Positions 27,433-37,265 are shown, counted from the stretch's first letter. The stretch: 64,000 bases of DNA from Microcystis wesenbergii NRERC-220 (GCF_032027425.1 NZ_JAVSJA010000001.1:3794001-3858000); one strand, 5' to 3'. Numbers and translations: made by a program. Notes: generated by a model from the sequence alone, not told the origin.

Positions 27433-28044
27433 TCTGAGGACAATTGTGACGATAACTAGGGCTGGCTGAATAAATGTGAAATATAGATGAGGTAAGGGTT
27501 TTGGAGCTTTTGGATGGGAAACAGGTGCAAGGTTTTGAGGGATAGTGGTTCAAAAACCTTGCGTCTTCATCGGCGCTCGCGCTCTGATACACCTTCATTC
27601 TCGCCAATCCCTCAGTATAATCTATGACCCTTCACTCTATCACCCTTATAATGATAGATAAGTACCTAAGCAAAATTAATTACACATATCTAACTACCTC
27701 TTGCCTTTTGTATGAGTGTTCGTGTTAGTGAGTGTTAGTGAGCGGCTCGAGTCAGCCTCGCCGAACTCTTGTCGAACTACTGATCTCACGCCGAAGTCTC
27801 ACGCCGAAGTCTCACTGCCGAAGCCTTTTGCCTCTTGCATGAGTGCCTATCCTGACCAAGAAATTGATTTTGCACGACTACTTAGGACGTACCTTTAAAT
27901 CAATTGACTTATAACAGCGAAATGCGATAAGGGTTTTCGGCTTTTGTAGTATATATGTAGGGGAAAAGTTCAGGAATAAGAAGTTTATTGAGCATTTTGC
28001 TTGACTTTTAGGGAATTTTTGGCGATAAAAATAGCGATTTTGAC
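27433..28044. other. Repeat-rich intergenic region
   Basis: No gene is supported. Near 27465 lies the motif AGGGCTGGCTGAATAAATG, one end of the element family also seen at 49296 and 56798. A hairpin is formed by GCAAGGTTTTGA (27529) and TCAAAAACCTTGC (27550). From 27657 to about 27890 a segment is bounded by imperfect inverted ends (ATAAGTACCTAAG...CAAAAT and its counterpart near 27865-27890), probably a MITE. Several CTTTTGCC/CTCTTGCC and CTCACGCCGAAGT repeats fill the middle. Confidence 0.5.
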
Positions 28045-28470
28045 TTAGCGATCGCTATCTTCTAAATATCTCTGCAAATCTTTGGTACGCTGCTCGGTGA
28101 CAGCTGCCAAACAATTACTGTAAATCATGGGAGCTATAGAGCCTCCCTCAAACGCACTTCTTTCAAATTCGCAACTGCTGTCTCTAAACTTAATCCAAGC
28201 TTGTTGGGCGCTAATTAATTTTTGTTGGCGAGAAGCTGACAGTTTTGGCAGTAGTTGTCGATAAACTTGATTTAACTTGCGATCAGCGTTTTGATAAGCT
28301 ATGCTGGCACAAATGTTCATTTCGCTTTGAGTCTGAGGATTGTTACAGTTAGGGCGTTGAGCTAGTTGCAAGTTCGTCGCTGCAGATGTGGGACTTGCAA
28401 TGCCACGGGTAGCCATCCCGACAGCAAACAAACTTGCTATGCTTAATATGGTTAGTAAAAACTTACCCAT
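28045..28470 (-). CDS. LprI-domain (DUF1311) secreted protein
   Basis: Signal peptide over about residues 1-26 (F-L-L-T-I-L-S-I-A-S-L-F-A-V-G). The mature part matches the lysozyme-inhibitor LprI domain: C-N-N-P-Q-T-Q-S-E-M-N-I-C-A, A-D-R-K-L-N-Q-V-Y-R-Q-L, A-Q-Q-A-W-I-K-F-R-D-S-S-C and Y-S-N-C-L, with four Cys in conserved places. The family is periplasmic; lysozyme inhibition is shown only for some members. It is a solitary gene. Confidence 0.85.
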   Translation of the reverse strand: MGKFLLTILSIASLFAVGMATRGIASPTSAATNLQLAQRPNCNNPQTQSEMNICASIAYQNADRKLNQVYRQLLPKLSASRQQKLISAQQAWIKFRDSSCEFERSAFEGGSIAPMIYSNCLAAVTEQRTKDLQRYLEDSDR

Positions 28471-28583
28471 GGCTATTTATTCTATGATCGTAAGAACAGG
28501 ATAACAGAAATGCGATCGAAGTGATCGGATTGCGAATCAGTAGCGTTTTTAATCTAGCTTTTTAGGAAGCAGACTAGGTTTGA

Positions 28584-28700
28584 TACTAAATCCGTTGAGT
28601 AACGCACGGAAAACGGGTTTCTCGGAGAAACCCGTTTTCTACTCATGCACTCATGCAAAAAGGGGAATAAATAATCAGTCTTTAATAACCAGATTTAGTA
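28584..28700. mobile_element. MITE family A, copy 1
   Basis: Inverted ends CTAAATCCGTT and AACCAGATTTAG, flanked by TA on both sides. The 3' half shares ATAATCAGTCTTTAATAAC with copies at 34933 and 41824. This copy carries a perfect inner hairpin, AAAACGGGTTTCTC/GAGAAACCCGTTTT. No coding capacity. Confidence 0.8.
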
Positions 28701-28769
28701 TGATTCATTTATTCGCTTGCTTAACTCTATTTCATTATTTCCAAAAAAGAAAATCAGAGGAATCGGTAA

Positions 28770-30136
28770 CTAAAAAACCCAGACGGGAACTCGTTTATAA
28801 GCAGGAGTCCCACAGCGAGGGTCGATTTTAGCTTTGAATAAAACATTGGTTTCGGGATAGAACATAAAGCCAACACCTTCGCGAATCGGACCGAAAATAA
28901 GTTCGATATTCTCTAATTTGCCGGCATCTCCTTGAACGGTGACTCGTTGATGTTCCCGAAAGCCTGCTTTTTTGGCATCTTCGGCGTTCATCAATAAACA
29001 ATGACGGTGAGGCATTCCCCGATATTTATCGCCCACTTGATAAACGACGGTATTATGTTGTCCATAACTGCGTCCCGTTCCGAGAATGAGGGTAATTCCG
29101 GGGGCATTTTCCGGTTGGTTGAAATCTTGCTTTTGCGGCGCTTTTAAAGTGGGTAAAGGGGTGACAGACATTTGCGCTTTTCCGGTTGAGGTCGCAAAAT
29201 GAGGTTCGGTAAAAATCCGTCCGCTAATGGTAAATTCTGTTTGGGTTTGATCTAATTGCCCGATTTTTTGATAACCCGGAATCGTTCTGGCGATTAGCTG
29301 ACGAATATAGGCGGTGTCGTCTAATCTCGACCAATCGATCGGGTCAGTACCTAAAACTTTGACGGCAATATTTGTTAATAGTTCTACTTCCGAGATGACA
29401 TCGACATCGGAACCCTGTAGATGACTGCTTCCCCGCTCGTTAAAACGGACAAAATTATTGCCCGATTCGGTGGTTGTCGGGTGAGGATTTTCAAAACGAG
29501 CGAAGACGGGTAAAATTACCGTATTTTGTCGGGCTAATCCCTGAAAATGTCCTAAATTTGGCTTGGTGGCTACATAAAAAATCGTATCAATTTGTGCTAA
29601 GGCTTTTTTGGCTTGAGTTAAATCTGGATTTGCCCCATAAAGATTACCTCCCAAACAGAAAAGGGTGTTGATTTTTCCCCGTTCGGCCGCTTCAATTAAT
29701 GCCCTGGTATCATAACCGCCAGTTATATTTAATGGCTTTCCTAAAAGTTGAGAAAGTGCCTCGGCGATTTCCCGACGTAATTTCACCGTAACGCCCATAG
29801 AACCGAAGCCCTGTACATTAGAATGACCCCTAATTGGCATGGTTCCGGCTCCGATTTTGCCGGCATTACCTGTGAGTAAGGCCGTGTTAGCGATACTGAT
29901 GATATTATCGACACCGTTTTCCTGTTGTGTAACTCCCATCGCCCAAGCGAAAACCACGCGCTCTAATTTGCCGAAAAGGGCGGCGGTTGCTTCAATTTCT
30001 TCTCGGGATAAACCGCAGGTTTTAGTAATGGTTTCCCAGGGTATTTGTCGGGCGTAATCTATAACAGATTGCCAATTTTCTGTATGGGATTCCAGATAAT
30101 CCCACCGGACTAAATTTTGTTCGATCAAAGATTTTT
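28770..30136 (-). pseudogene. FdhF/YdeP-type molybdopterin oxidoreductase, 5' truncated
   Basis: The C-terminal ~450 residues of a formate-dehydrogenase-like molybdenum enzyme (full family length is about 740). The frame includes W-A-M-G-V-T-Q, G-N-A-G-K-I-G-A-G, R-G-H-S-N-V-Q-G, L-G-G-N-L-Y-G-A-N-P-D (cofactor-binding loops) and the C-terminal molydopterin-dinucleotide domain L-G-T-G-R-S-Y-G-Q-H-N-T. The reading frame runs straight into the ISL3 end at 30137, so the N-terminal Fe-S and first cofactor domains are gone, and they are not found beyond the insertion cluster. A TTG at 30128 is unlikely to rescue function. Confidence 0.82.
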
Positions 30137-31199
30137 GGCTCTTCGGTAATTGTTATGCAAATAATTAACTTAAAATAAAATTCGATGATAGTGCTTACGC
30201 TCAAAAATAGCTGAAATCTATACAGGGAGAAATTTTAGACACAAACAGGTTAATACCAAAAGATAGACAATTGAGTTAAGATTTAATATAATAGCCAAAA
30301 ACCAGAGTATTTTACTTATGATACTTGACAAATTTTTGAACCTAGAAGGAACCTCTATTCAAGGCTATCGACACCTAGAAAATGTCGGTATAGTTTGACG
30401 AATCGAATCGAAAAAGAAAAAAGCAATCTGTCCTCGTTGTGGGTTAGAGAGCGATAAACTACACCAAAATCATCGACATTTAGTCAAAGATTTACCGCTC
30501 TCAGGCCAACCAGTGTACCTACAAGTTAATCGTCGTCAATTTAAGTGCGATAATTGTCAGAAGCCCTTTAGCGAAGAGTTAGATTTTGTCGCCAGTAAAC
30601 GAACCTATACGAAAAGACTAGCCGAGAATATACTTGAACAATTAAAATCAGGAGATATTTTAAATGTTAGCCGAAGAAATGACGTAACGGAAGAAGAGAT
30701 TCAAAGAATGCTAGAGGACATCGCTGAAGAAATTACCGAGCCAGATTTATCGGAATTAAAAAGACTAGGAATTGATGAAATCGCTCTAGTGAAGGGACAA
30801 AAAAATTACTGTGCAGTTTTAGTAAATTTAGATACGGGAAAACTAATAGCTATTCTGGAGAAGCGAACACAAGAAGAGTTTAAGAAAACCCTTACGGGCT
30901 GGGGAAAAGAGGTGTTAGAGCCAATTGAAGAAGTAAGCATAGATCTTTGGTTGTCCTATAAAAATCTGGTAAAAGAATTGATGCCGTCGGCCGAGGTAGT
31001 CGCTGATAGATTCCATGTAATGAAACAAATTAATCAAGAGTTAGACGAACAGAGAAGAGCGGAAAAAAGAGCCGTAGAAGCGCGGAAAAATAAAAAACAG
31101 AAAGCGGAAAAAGAAGCGAAGCTAGAAGTTTTAAAGCGAAGTAAATATAGCCTGTTAAAAAATGAAGAAGATTTAACGGAACCCCAAAAAATCAAACTA
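30137..31199 (+). mobile_element. ISL3-family element, copy 1, right end lost
   Basis: Starts with the terminal repeat GGCTCTTCGGTAATTGTTATG, shared with copy 2. The sequence follows copy 2 (31591-33012, inverted) until 31199, where an IS630 element begins at TA (31198-31199). The remaining ISL3 right part is not found on the other side of the IS630 cluster, so a deletion followed. Confidence 0.88.
30318..31199 (+). pseudogene. ISL3 transposase, truncated and with in-frame TGA
   Basis: The ATG at 30318 opens M-I-L-D-K-F-L-N-L-E-G-T but meets TGA at 30396-30398 (codon 27). The frame continues with the zinc-binding C-P-R-C-G and F-K-C-D-N-C motifs, then L-G-I-D-E-I-A-L-V-K-G (first DDE Asp) and V-S-I-D-L-W, V-A-D-R-F-H-V. 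It is cut before the C-terminal Glu region by the IS630 insertion. Non-functional. Confidence 0.85.
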
Positions 31200-31590
31200 T
31201 AGCAAAGAGCGGGATAGTTAGGACATAATAGAGAAAAAGAAATGAGGAGAAGCTTTCATGGCAGCACCCTATAGTGATGATTTAAGACAGAAAGCAGTGA
31301 GTGCCGTAGAGCGAGGGGAGAAAAAAAGCCATGTCTGTCGCACCCTCAATATTAGTCGTAATACATTAGACCTATGGCTGAAACGGAAGAAACAAACTGG
31401 GACGGTGGCCGCTAAAACTAACTATCGTCGAGGGCCGAAGCCCAAAATTGACGATTTAGAAGCCTTTCAAAAGTTGGCCGAACAATATGGGCATTTGACC
31501 CAAGAAAAAATGGCGCAAAAATGGGCTAACCCAGTCAGTAGGATGAGAATTGGTCAAGCGCTCAAAAGAATTGGATTTACTAGAAAAAAA

Positions 31591-33012
31591 GGCTCTTCGT
31601 TACTCTTTATGCTAAATCAACAGACAAGATGCCAAGACAACATACTTCTAACCCAAAAATTCCGAAAGTTTCTAAAGCCATAGCCTCTTCGTTTTATTAG
31701 TTTAAGTTTATTGTTGATTCCCTCGACTAATCCATTCGTTGTCCTTCGCTCGAAATAACTAATGATTTCTCCAAACCAGTTTCGGATTGTTTGACAACTC
31801 TTGGTAAAAACACTGGAGGATTTTGCCAACCATTCCGAGATGGATAGCATTCCCTCTGTCGGATTCTTTGAGGTTTCGTAAATCCTTCTGAATTCTTCCT
31901 TTAATTCGTGCATCTCTTTCAAATTTAGCCAAGTTTTTTTGATAGCTTCTAGTTTGATTTTTTGGGGTTCCGTTAAATCTTCTTCATTTTTTAACAGGCT
32001 ATATTTACTTCGCTTTAAAACTTCTAGCTTCGCTTCTTTTTCCGCTTTCTGTTTTTTATTTTTCTGCGCTTCTACGGCTCTTTTTTCTGCTCTTCTCTGT
32101 TCGTCTAACTCTTGATTAATTTGTTTCATTACATGGAATCTATCGGCGACTAATTCAACCGATGACATCAATTCTTTCACCAAATTTTTATAGGGCAACC
32201 AAAGGTCTATGCTCACTTCTTCAATTGGCTCTAACACCTCTTTTCCCCAGCCTGTAAGCGTTTTTCTCAACTCCTCTTGTGTTCGCTTCTCTAGAATAGC
32301 TATTAGTTTTCCCGTATCTAAATTTACTAAAACCGCACAGTAATTTTTTTGTCCTTTGACTAGAGCGATTTCATCAATTCCTAGTCTTTTTAATTCCGAT
32401 AGGTCTGGCTCGGTAATTTCTTCAGCAATGTCCTCTAGCCTTCTTTGAATCTCTTCTTCCGTTACGTCATTTATTCGACTAACATTTAAAATATCTCCTG
32501 ATTTTAATTGTTCGAGTATATTTTCGGCTAGTCTTTTCGTATAGGTTCGTTTACTGGCGACAAAATCTAACTCTTCGCTCAAGGGTTTTCGACAATTATC
32601 GCACTTAAATTGACGACGATTAACTTGTAGGTACACTGGTTGTCCTGAGATTGGTAAATCTTTGACTAAATATCGATGATTTTGGTGTAGTTTATCGCTC
32701 TCTAACCCACAACGAGGACAGATTGCTTTTTTCTTTTTCGATTCGACTGGTCAAACTATACCGACATTTTCTAGGTGTCGATAGCCTTGAATAGAGGTTC
32801 CTTCTAGGTTCAAAAATTTGTCAAGTATCATAAGTAAAATACTCTGGTTTTTGGCTATTATATCAAATCTTAACTCGATTGTCTATCTTTTGGTATTAAC
32901 CTGTTTGTGTCTAAAATCTCTCCCTGTATAAATTTCAGCTATTTTTGAGCGTAGGCACTATCATCGAATTTTATTTGAAGTTAATTATTTGCATAACAAT
33001 TACCGAAGAGCC
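31591..33012 (-). mobile_element. ISL3-family element, copy 2, complete ends
   Basis: A 1422-bp element with inverted ends GGCTCTTCGTTACTCTTTATG and GGCTCTTCGGTAATTGTTATG. The flanking octamers GAAAAAAA (31583-31590) and GTAAAAAA (33013-33020) are an 8-bp target duplication with one mismatch, as expected for ISL3. It is inserted into the A-tract of IS630 copy 2. Confidence 0.93.
31617..32831 (-). pseudogene. ISL3 transposase with in-frame TGA at codon 27
   Basis: A full-length frame from ATG 32831 to 31617 except for TGA at 32753-32751, the same codon as in copy 1. A GTG at 32636 opens a 339-residue product lacking the first zinc-knuckle pair. The catalytic parts are complete: D-E-I-A-L-V-K-G, V-A-D-R-F-H-V-M-K-Q and the C-terminal T-N-G-L-V-E-G-I-N-N-K-L-K with the Glu. 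Whether the shorter protein works is unknown. Confidence 0.75.
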
Positions 33013-33579
33013 GTAAAAAAAAACTTATGGCTACAGAGAAAGAGATGAAGAAGCCCGAAAAGAGTTTCTCCAAAAAATCAGAGGTTATGCCCCGGAAAGA
33101 TTTGTCTATATTGATGAAGCTGGAATAGATAACACCATCGATTATCCTTATGGATATTGTCACAAATCAGAAAGATTTGAGGCTTTAAAGTTAGGTCACT
33201 GTAGCGAACGAGTTAGTGTGATCAGCGGTTGGTGGCGTGGTTCCACGATCGCGCCAATGGTGTTTGAGGGGTACTGTAATACAGAGTTGGTGTGTGAGTG
33301 GATAGAACAATTGCTATTACCCGAACTACTACCCGGTCAAATTATCATCATTGATAACGCCAGTTTTCATCCCAAAGAGAGAATCAAAAAATTGTTAGCT
33401 AAAGCGGGATGTGAAGTGCTATTTTTACCCGCCTATTCTCCAGACCTCAACAAAATTGAAAAGTTCTGGGCTAGATTGAAAAACTATGTTAGTCAGATTA
33501 TCAATGATAGTGAAAACCTTGTGGATGCTGTGAGTAAAGCCTTCAGGCATCTGTCCTAACTAACTCGTTCTATGCCATA

Positions 33580-34191
33580 TTACCCGAACTACTACCCGGT
33601 CAAATTATCATCATTAATAACGCCAGTTTTCATCCCAAAGAGAGAATCAAAAAATTGTTAGCTAAAGCGGGATGTGAAGTGCTATTTTTACCCGCCTATT
33701 CTCCAGACCTCAACAAAATTGAAAAGTTCTGGGCTAGATTGAAAAACTATGTTAGTCAGATTATCAATGATAGTGAAAACCTTGTGGATGCTGTGAGTAA
33801 AGCCTTCAGGTATCTGTCCTAACTAACTCGTTCTATGCCATATTACCCGAACTACTACCCGGTCAAATTATCATCATTGATAACGCCAGTTTTCATCCCA
33901 AAGAGAGAATCAAAAAATTGTTAGCTAAAGCGGGATGTGAAGTGCTATTTTTACCCGCCTATTCTCCAGACCTCAACAAAATTGAAAAGTTCTGGGCTAG
34001 ATTGAAAAACTATGTTAGTCAGATTATCAATGATAGTGAAAACCTTGTGGATGCTGTGAGTAAAGCCTTCAGGCATCTGTCCTAACTAACTCGTTCTATG
34101 CCATAGTCAGATTATCAATGATAGTGAAAACCTTGTGGATGCTGTGAGTAAAGCCTTCAGGCATCTGTCCTAACTAACTCGTTCTATGCCA
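33580..34191 (+). repeat. Three tandem IS630 3' tails (261, 261 and 86 bp)
   Basis: Units 33580-33840 and 33843-34103 each equal the last 261 bp of the element and start after the same internal TA. Unit 34106-34191 equals the last 86 bp and starts after a different internal TA (before GTCAGATTATC). TA separates all units. A few point differences exist (for example ATTAATAAC for ATTGATAAC in the first). Confidence 0.92.
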
Positions 34192-34279
34192 TAAATGACA
34201 GTTTTAGTCGCTTTTTCAGGCTTTAATTGTTAATTTTGTGCGGTTGATTAAGGATTTTTACTTACTTATTTAAACCCCA

Positions 34280-34306
34280 AAAAAACTGGATGTAAATCCA
34301 GTTTTT
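34280..34306. terminator. Terminator-like hairpin
   Basis: AAAAACTGGAT / ATCCAGTTTTT with a 4-base loop, flanked by A and T runs, so it could work in either direction. No intact gene ends next to it; it may belong to a lost gene. Confidence 0.6.
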
Positions 34307-34427
34307 CGGGTTCCTTGTTTTTTGGTTCATGAATAATGCAGGCTAAACACCTCTTGCCTCTTGCAAGAGGCAAGAGTGCCTCTTGCAAGAGGTGTTTAGA
34401 TATGTGTAATTAATTTTGCTTAGGTAC

Positions 34428-34930
34428 TTATCTATTCCAGCTTCATCAATATAGACAAATCTTTCCGGGGCATAACCTCTGATTTTTTGGAGAAACTCTT
34501 TTCGGGCTTCTTCATCTCTTTCTCTGTAGCCATAAGTTTTTTTTTTCTAGTAAATCCAATTCTTTTGAGCGCTTGACCAATTCTCATCCTACTGACTGGG
34601 TTAGCCCATTTTTGCGCCATTTTTTCTTGGGTCAAATGCCCATATTGTTCGGCCAACTTTTGAAAGGCTTCTAAATCGTCAATTTGGGGCTTCGGCCCTC
34701 GACGATAGTTAGTTTTAGCGGCCACCGTCCCAGTTTGTTTCTTCCGTTTCAGCCAGATGTCTAATGTATTACGACTAATATTGAGGGTGCGACAGACATG
34801 GCTTTTTTTCTCCCCTCGCTCTACGGCACTCACTGCTTTCTGTCTTAAATCATCACTATAGGGTGCTGCCATGAAAGCTTCTCCTCATTTCTTTTTCTCT
34901 ATTATGTCCTAACTATCCCGCTCTTTGCTA
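34428..34930 (-). mobile_element. IS630 copy 3, truncated
   Basis: The left end (TAGCAAAG, reverse strand) is at 34930, next to TA and MITE family A copy 2. The element is intact through the first transposase frame (34872-34432, ending at the start of the DDE part) and stops after GGAATAGATAA. There the sequence changes to the ATAAGTACCTAAG repeat also seen at 27657. The DDE domain is missing, so it is dead. Confidence 0.88.
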
Positions 34931-34932
34931 TA

Positions 34933-35039
34933 TACTAAATCCGTTGGGTATAGGCTACATATCAGGACAGGCACTCATGCAAGAGGCACTCATGCAAAAG
35001 AGGGAATAGATAATCAGTCTTTAATAACCGGATTTAGTA
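34933..35039. mobile_element. MITE family A, copy 2
   Basis: TA-flanked element with ends CTAAATCCGTTGGG and AACCGGATTTAG. It contains two GGCACTCATGCAA repeats and the shared ATAATCAGTCTTTAATAAC block. IS630 copy 3 abuts its left TA. Confidence 0.82.
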
Positions 35040-35115
35040 TTACTAGGCTACTAATTCCTAAGTCAATTCCGAGGGCTTTATCTGTTGCGGGTCAGGGTAA
35101 GCGCATCTTAACAAT
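35040..35115 (-). pseudogene. TnpB (IS200/IS605-type) remnant
   Basis: The reverse strand reads V-K-M-R-L-P-stop-P-A-T-D-K-A-L-G-I-D-L-G-I-S-S-L. The segment A-L-G-I-D-L-G-I is the start of the TnpB RuvC-like domain (first catalytic Asp). It has a stop codon, and the MITE at 34933-35039 removes what followed. Only this short trace is visible, so the call is tentative. Confidence 0.4.
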
Positions 35116-35477
35116 CCTTGACAAAATGAACTTTATGTGAGTTGCTTACCCAGAGGGCGATTCAGGAATATTTGAGGAGAATTTGCCCTCTCAATTGTTA
35201 AGCAAAAATCGACCCATTTGGTCGATTTCGTAACTATTCTGATTGACTGGTATCACTTGAAATGCTCACGCGGATCACAAAATTGGCCAATTGTCAATAG
35301 CGTTTGAGATGCTCTCACCCTGTCTTGCGGGTAAGGGTTTAATAGTTGGATCATCAAATCTTATTGAGATATGCCAACGTCCAGAAGGATTTAATCTGAC
35401 TGTTACTGTTAATTCTGGCGATTTTTGCTATTACAACCACAAAAGCCCGAATTCTCAGACATTTAACTACACTATTC
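35116..35477. other. Intergenic region without supported genes
   Basis: A hairpin AATCGAC...GTCGATT at about 35206-35230 may be a weak terminator. An 81-codon frame at 35291 has no ribosome site or family resemblance. Nothing else seen. Confidence 0.4.
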
Positions 35478-36374
35478 TCATTCCGAGATTTCGATCGAAC
35501 TCACCGATCTTTGCCAACGTTTTTTCCAGTGGCTAGTCGGTTCTAAGTCACAGAGAGCCTGTTCGGTGCGACGACGTTGTATAATCACTTCGGCTGAGTC
35601 GGTTAAAGTCGCATCTCGATAGGGAATAGCGGCCTTAGTTTGCAGATGTTCCCGTTCCTGTGCCGATAGAGATGGGGGTAAAGACAAAAAACTGGCTATT
35701 GTCCCTGGCGATCGCCGCCCGACGCTATCGGTGGCCCCAATCTGCAATCCTGCTAATTGTAAAGCCCTTCGCACCGAGGCAGCACAGGAATAGGTGACTA
35801 AATAACCCGTCGGACTCAGGCATTTCGCCACTAAAGCTAAAAACTCCACCGTCCACAGTTGCGGACATTTACCCGGGGAAAAGGGATCGAGAAAAATTGC
35901 CTCCGCTTGAAAACCCGCCTCAATCACCTTGGTTATCGTCTGTCGCGCATCCCCGATTAACAGTTTAGCCGTGAGATTAGGCAGATCCAGCCGGTGATTA
36001 TGGGCAAAATCACTTAAATATTCGGGAATTGGTTGACTCCAACTATTTAAGAGATTTTCTCTAATAGCCGCGAGGGGAACCACTCGATCGCTTTCTAAAG
36101 CTAATAATTCTACCCGACAATCCCCCCTAACTTGCCAAATGGCTGCTAAGGCCGCGGCGGCATTATACCCTAAGCCGTAACAAATGTCAAGAATTTTTAG
36201 ATTATTGCTCTGGTCTGCTTTTGCTGCCAGACGACTGGAGAGGATAAATTTTTTCTCGGCCTCTTCCCTTGCCCCGGAGGTAGAATGATAACATTCGCCG
36301 AATTCGGTCGAAAAAAAGGTATAAGAACCATCCTCAGTGACTTTTTGCGGGTAGGCTTCGGGGGAGACAAGCAT
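35478..36374 (-). CDS. mnmD: MnmD-type tRNA U34 methyltransferase domain protein
   Basis: A SAM-dependent methyltransferase of the MnmC N-terminal (DUF752) type, which in other bacteria methylates nm5s2U34 to mnm5s2U34 in tRNA. Seen: S-P-E-A-Y-P-Q-K-V-T-E-D-G-S-Y-T-F, the substrate-side G-E-C-Y-H-S-T-S-G-A-R-E-E-A-E, the SAM loop L-D-I-C-Y-G-L-G-Y-N, and D-P-F-S-P-G-K-C-P-Q-L-W-T. The frame opens at 36431, but M-L-V-S-P-E-A at 36374 is where homology should begin. The gene then overlaps the hydrolase gene by 41 bases. Confidence 0.82.
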   Translation of the reverse strand: MLVSPEAYPQKVTEDGSYTFFSTEFGECYHSTSGAREEAEKKFILSSRLAAKADQSNNLKILDICYGLGYNAAAALAAIWQVRGDCRVELLALESDRVVPLAAIRENLLNSWSQPIPEYLSDFAHNHRLDLPNLTAKLLIGDARQTITKVIEAGFQAEAIFLDPFSPGKCPQLWTVEFLALVAKCLSPTGYLVTYSCAASVRRALQLAGLQIGATDSVGRRSPGTIASFLSLPPSLSAQEREHLQTKAAIPYRDATLTDSAEVIIQRRRTEQALCDLEPTSHWKKRWQRSVSSIEISE

Positions 36375-37128
36375 GGTGATGGAGAATGTCTTTGAGGTGA
36401 ATATCGGTTTCCAGCAGGCAAGCGTGACCACTATTGGGCAGAATCGTCAATTTTGCGGCGGGTAACTGCTGAATTAGGCGTTTAGCCTCCGCTACCGATG
36501 GTAACAGTCGGTCGCCTTGACTGGCTATCAATAACACCCCCAATTGCAGACTTTTTAACTCGCTGGCACTAACCTGAAACCGTTGTAACTGGGATAAACG
36601 CCAGCTAATCGTCTTCGGTGGGACGTATTGCATGGCTTTGAGGAGAGAGCGGCGATCTTCCCGGGATATTCGACCCAGAGCAGCGAGAAAGGGTAAAATA
36701 GTTAGGGCCGAGCTGCCGTGGATGAAATCGGGCATTATCTGGGTGATACCGATTCCCAAGCTTAAAAGAGGTCTTTGATTAAAAGAAGAAGCAGGGTTAA
36801 TTAAAATCAGTTTTTTAATTAATTTTGCTGATTTTGTCGCTATTTTCAAGGCTAAACAGCCGCCAAAAGACTCACCGCAGAGATAGACTTTTCTCGATTG
36901 TCGCTTTAATTCCTGTTCCAATAAAGCGATCACGAGGGTGCTTAACTCCTCCCAATCACCGAGATATTGCGGGGAAATCACCAAACAACGCAGATCGAAG
37001 TAAGGAGCAAGGTTTTTAATCTGACGATGGTATAGTTGGCCGCTGCCATCCATTCCGGGTAAAAATACAAACAGGGGATAATCGGGACGGGGATGACGGG
37101 GAATAATCCAACTGACAGGTTGTTCCAT
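36334..37128 (-). CDS. Alpha/beta hydrolase
   Basis: A 264-residue esterase/lipase-like fold. The oxyanion segment F-L-P-G-M-D-G-S-G is near the N-terminus and the nucleophile elbow is C-G-E-S-F-G-G-C-L. An acid-bearing strand L-L-I-A-S-Q-G-D-R-L and the catalytic His in P-N-S-G-H-A-C-L-L-E follow. Cytoplasmic and without signal peptide. Similar to cyanobacterial hydrolases related to plant esterase/acyltransferases; the substrate is unknown. Same strand as, and overlapping, the mnmD-like gene. Confidence 0.85.
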   Translation of the reverse strand: MEQPVSWIIPRHPRPDYPLFVFLPGMDGSGQLYHRQIKNLAPYFDLRCLVISPQYLGDWEELSTLVIALLEQELKRQSRKVYLCGESFGGCLALKIATKSAKLIKKLILINPASSFNQRPLLSLGIGITQIMPDFIHGSSALTILPFLAALGRISREDRRSLLKAMQYVPPKTISWRLSQLQRFQVSASELKSLQLGVLLIASQGDRLLPSVAEAKRLIQQLPAAKLTILPNSGHACLLETDIHLKDILHHHACLPRSLPAKSH

Positions 37129-37265
37129 GGTGCGAGCAGCGCGATCGATGTTAAAAAAGTTTTTTCTGGTTATCTATTTTAAGGATAATTAATATTAGAG
37201 AGATTTGCCAGTTTTAAGAGTAGTATTAACCTCCAACCTATGGATTGTTTCTCCCTGCTCCCCAA

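Larger units (their letters stand above)
31200..34191 (+). mobile_element. IS630 copy 2, split by an ISL3 insertion, with three extra 3' tails
   Basis: The left end TAGCAAAGAG starts at 31200 inside ISL3 copy 1 (TA at 31198-31199). The 5' part (31200-31590, including ATG 31258) stops in the poly-A slippage site, where ISL3 copy 2 sits (31591-33012). The 3' part resumes at 33013 and ends at 33577. It is then followed by three tail repeats. The outer right flank is TA at 34192-34193. Confidence 0.9.

Noticed and set aside
28580-28831. 83-codon plus-strand frame
   Set aside because: It is mostly MITE family A sequence and antisense to the oxidoreductase pseudogene.
35291-35536. 81-codon plus-strand frame
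   Set aside because: Overlaps the mnmD-like gene on the other strand and has no ribosome site or recognisable content.
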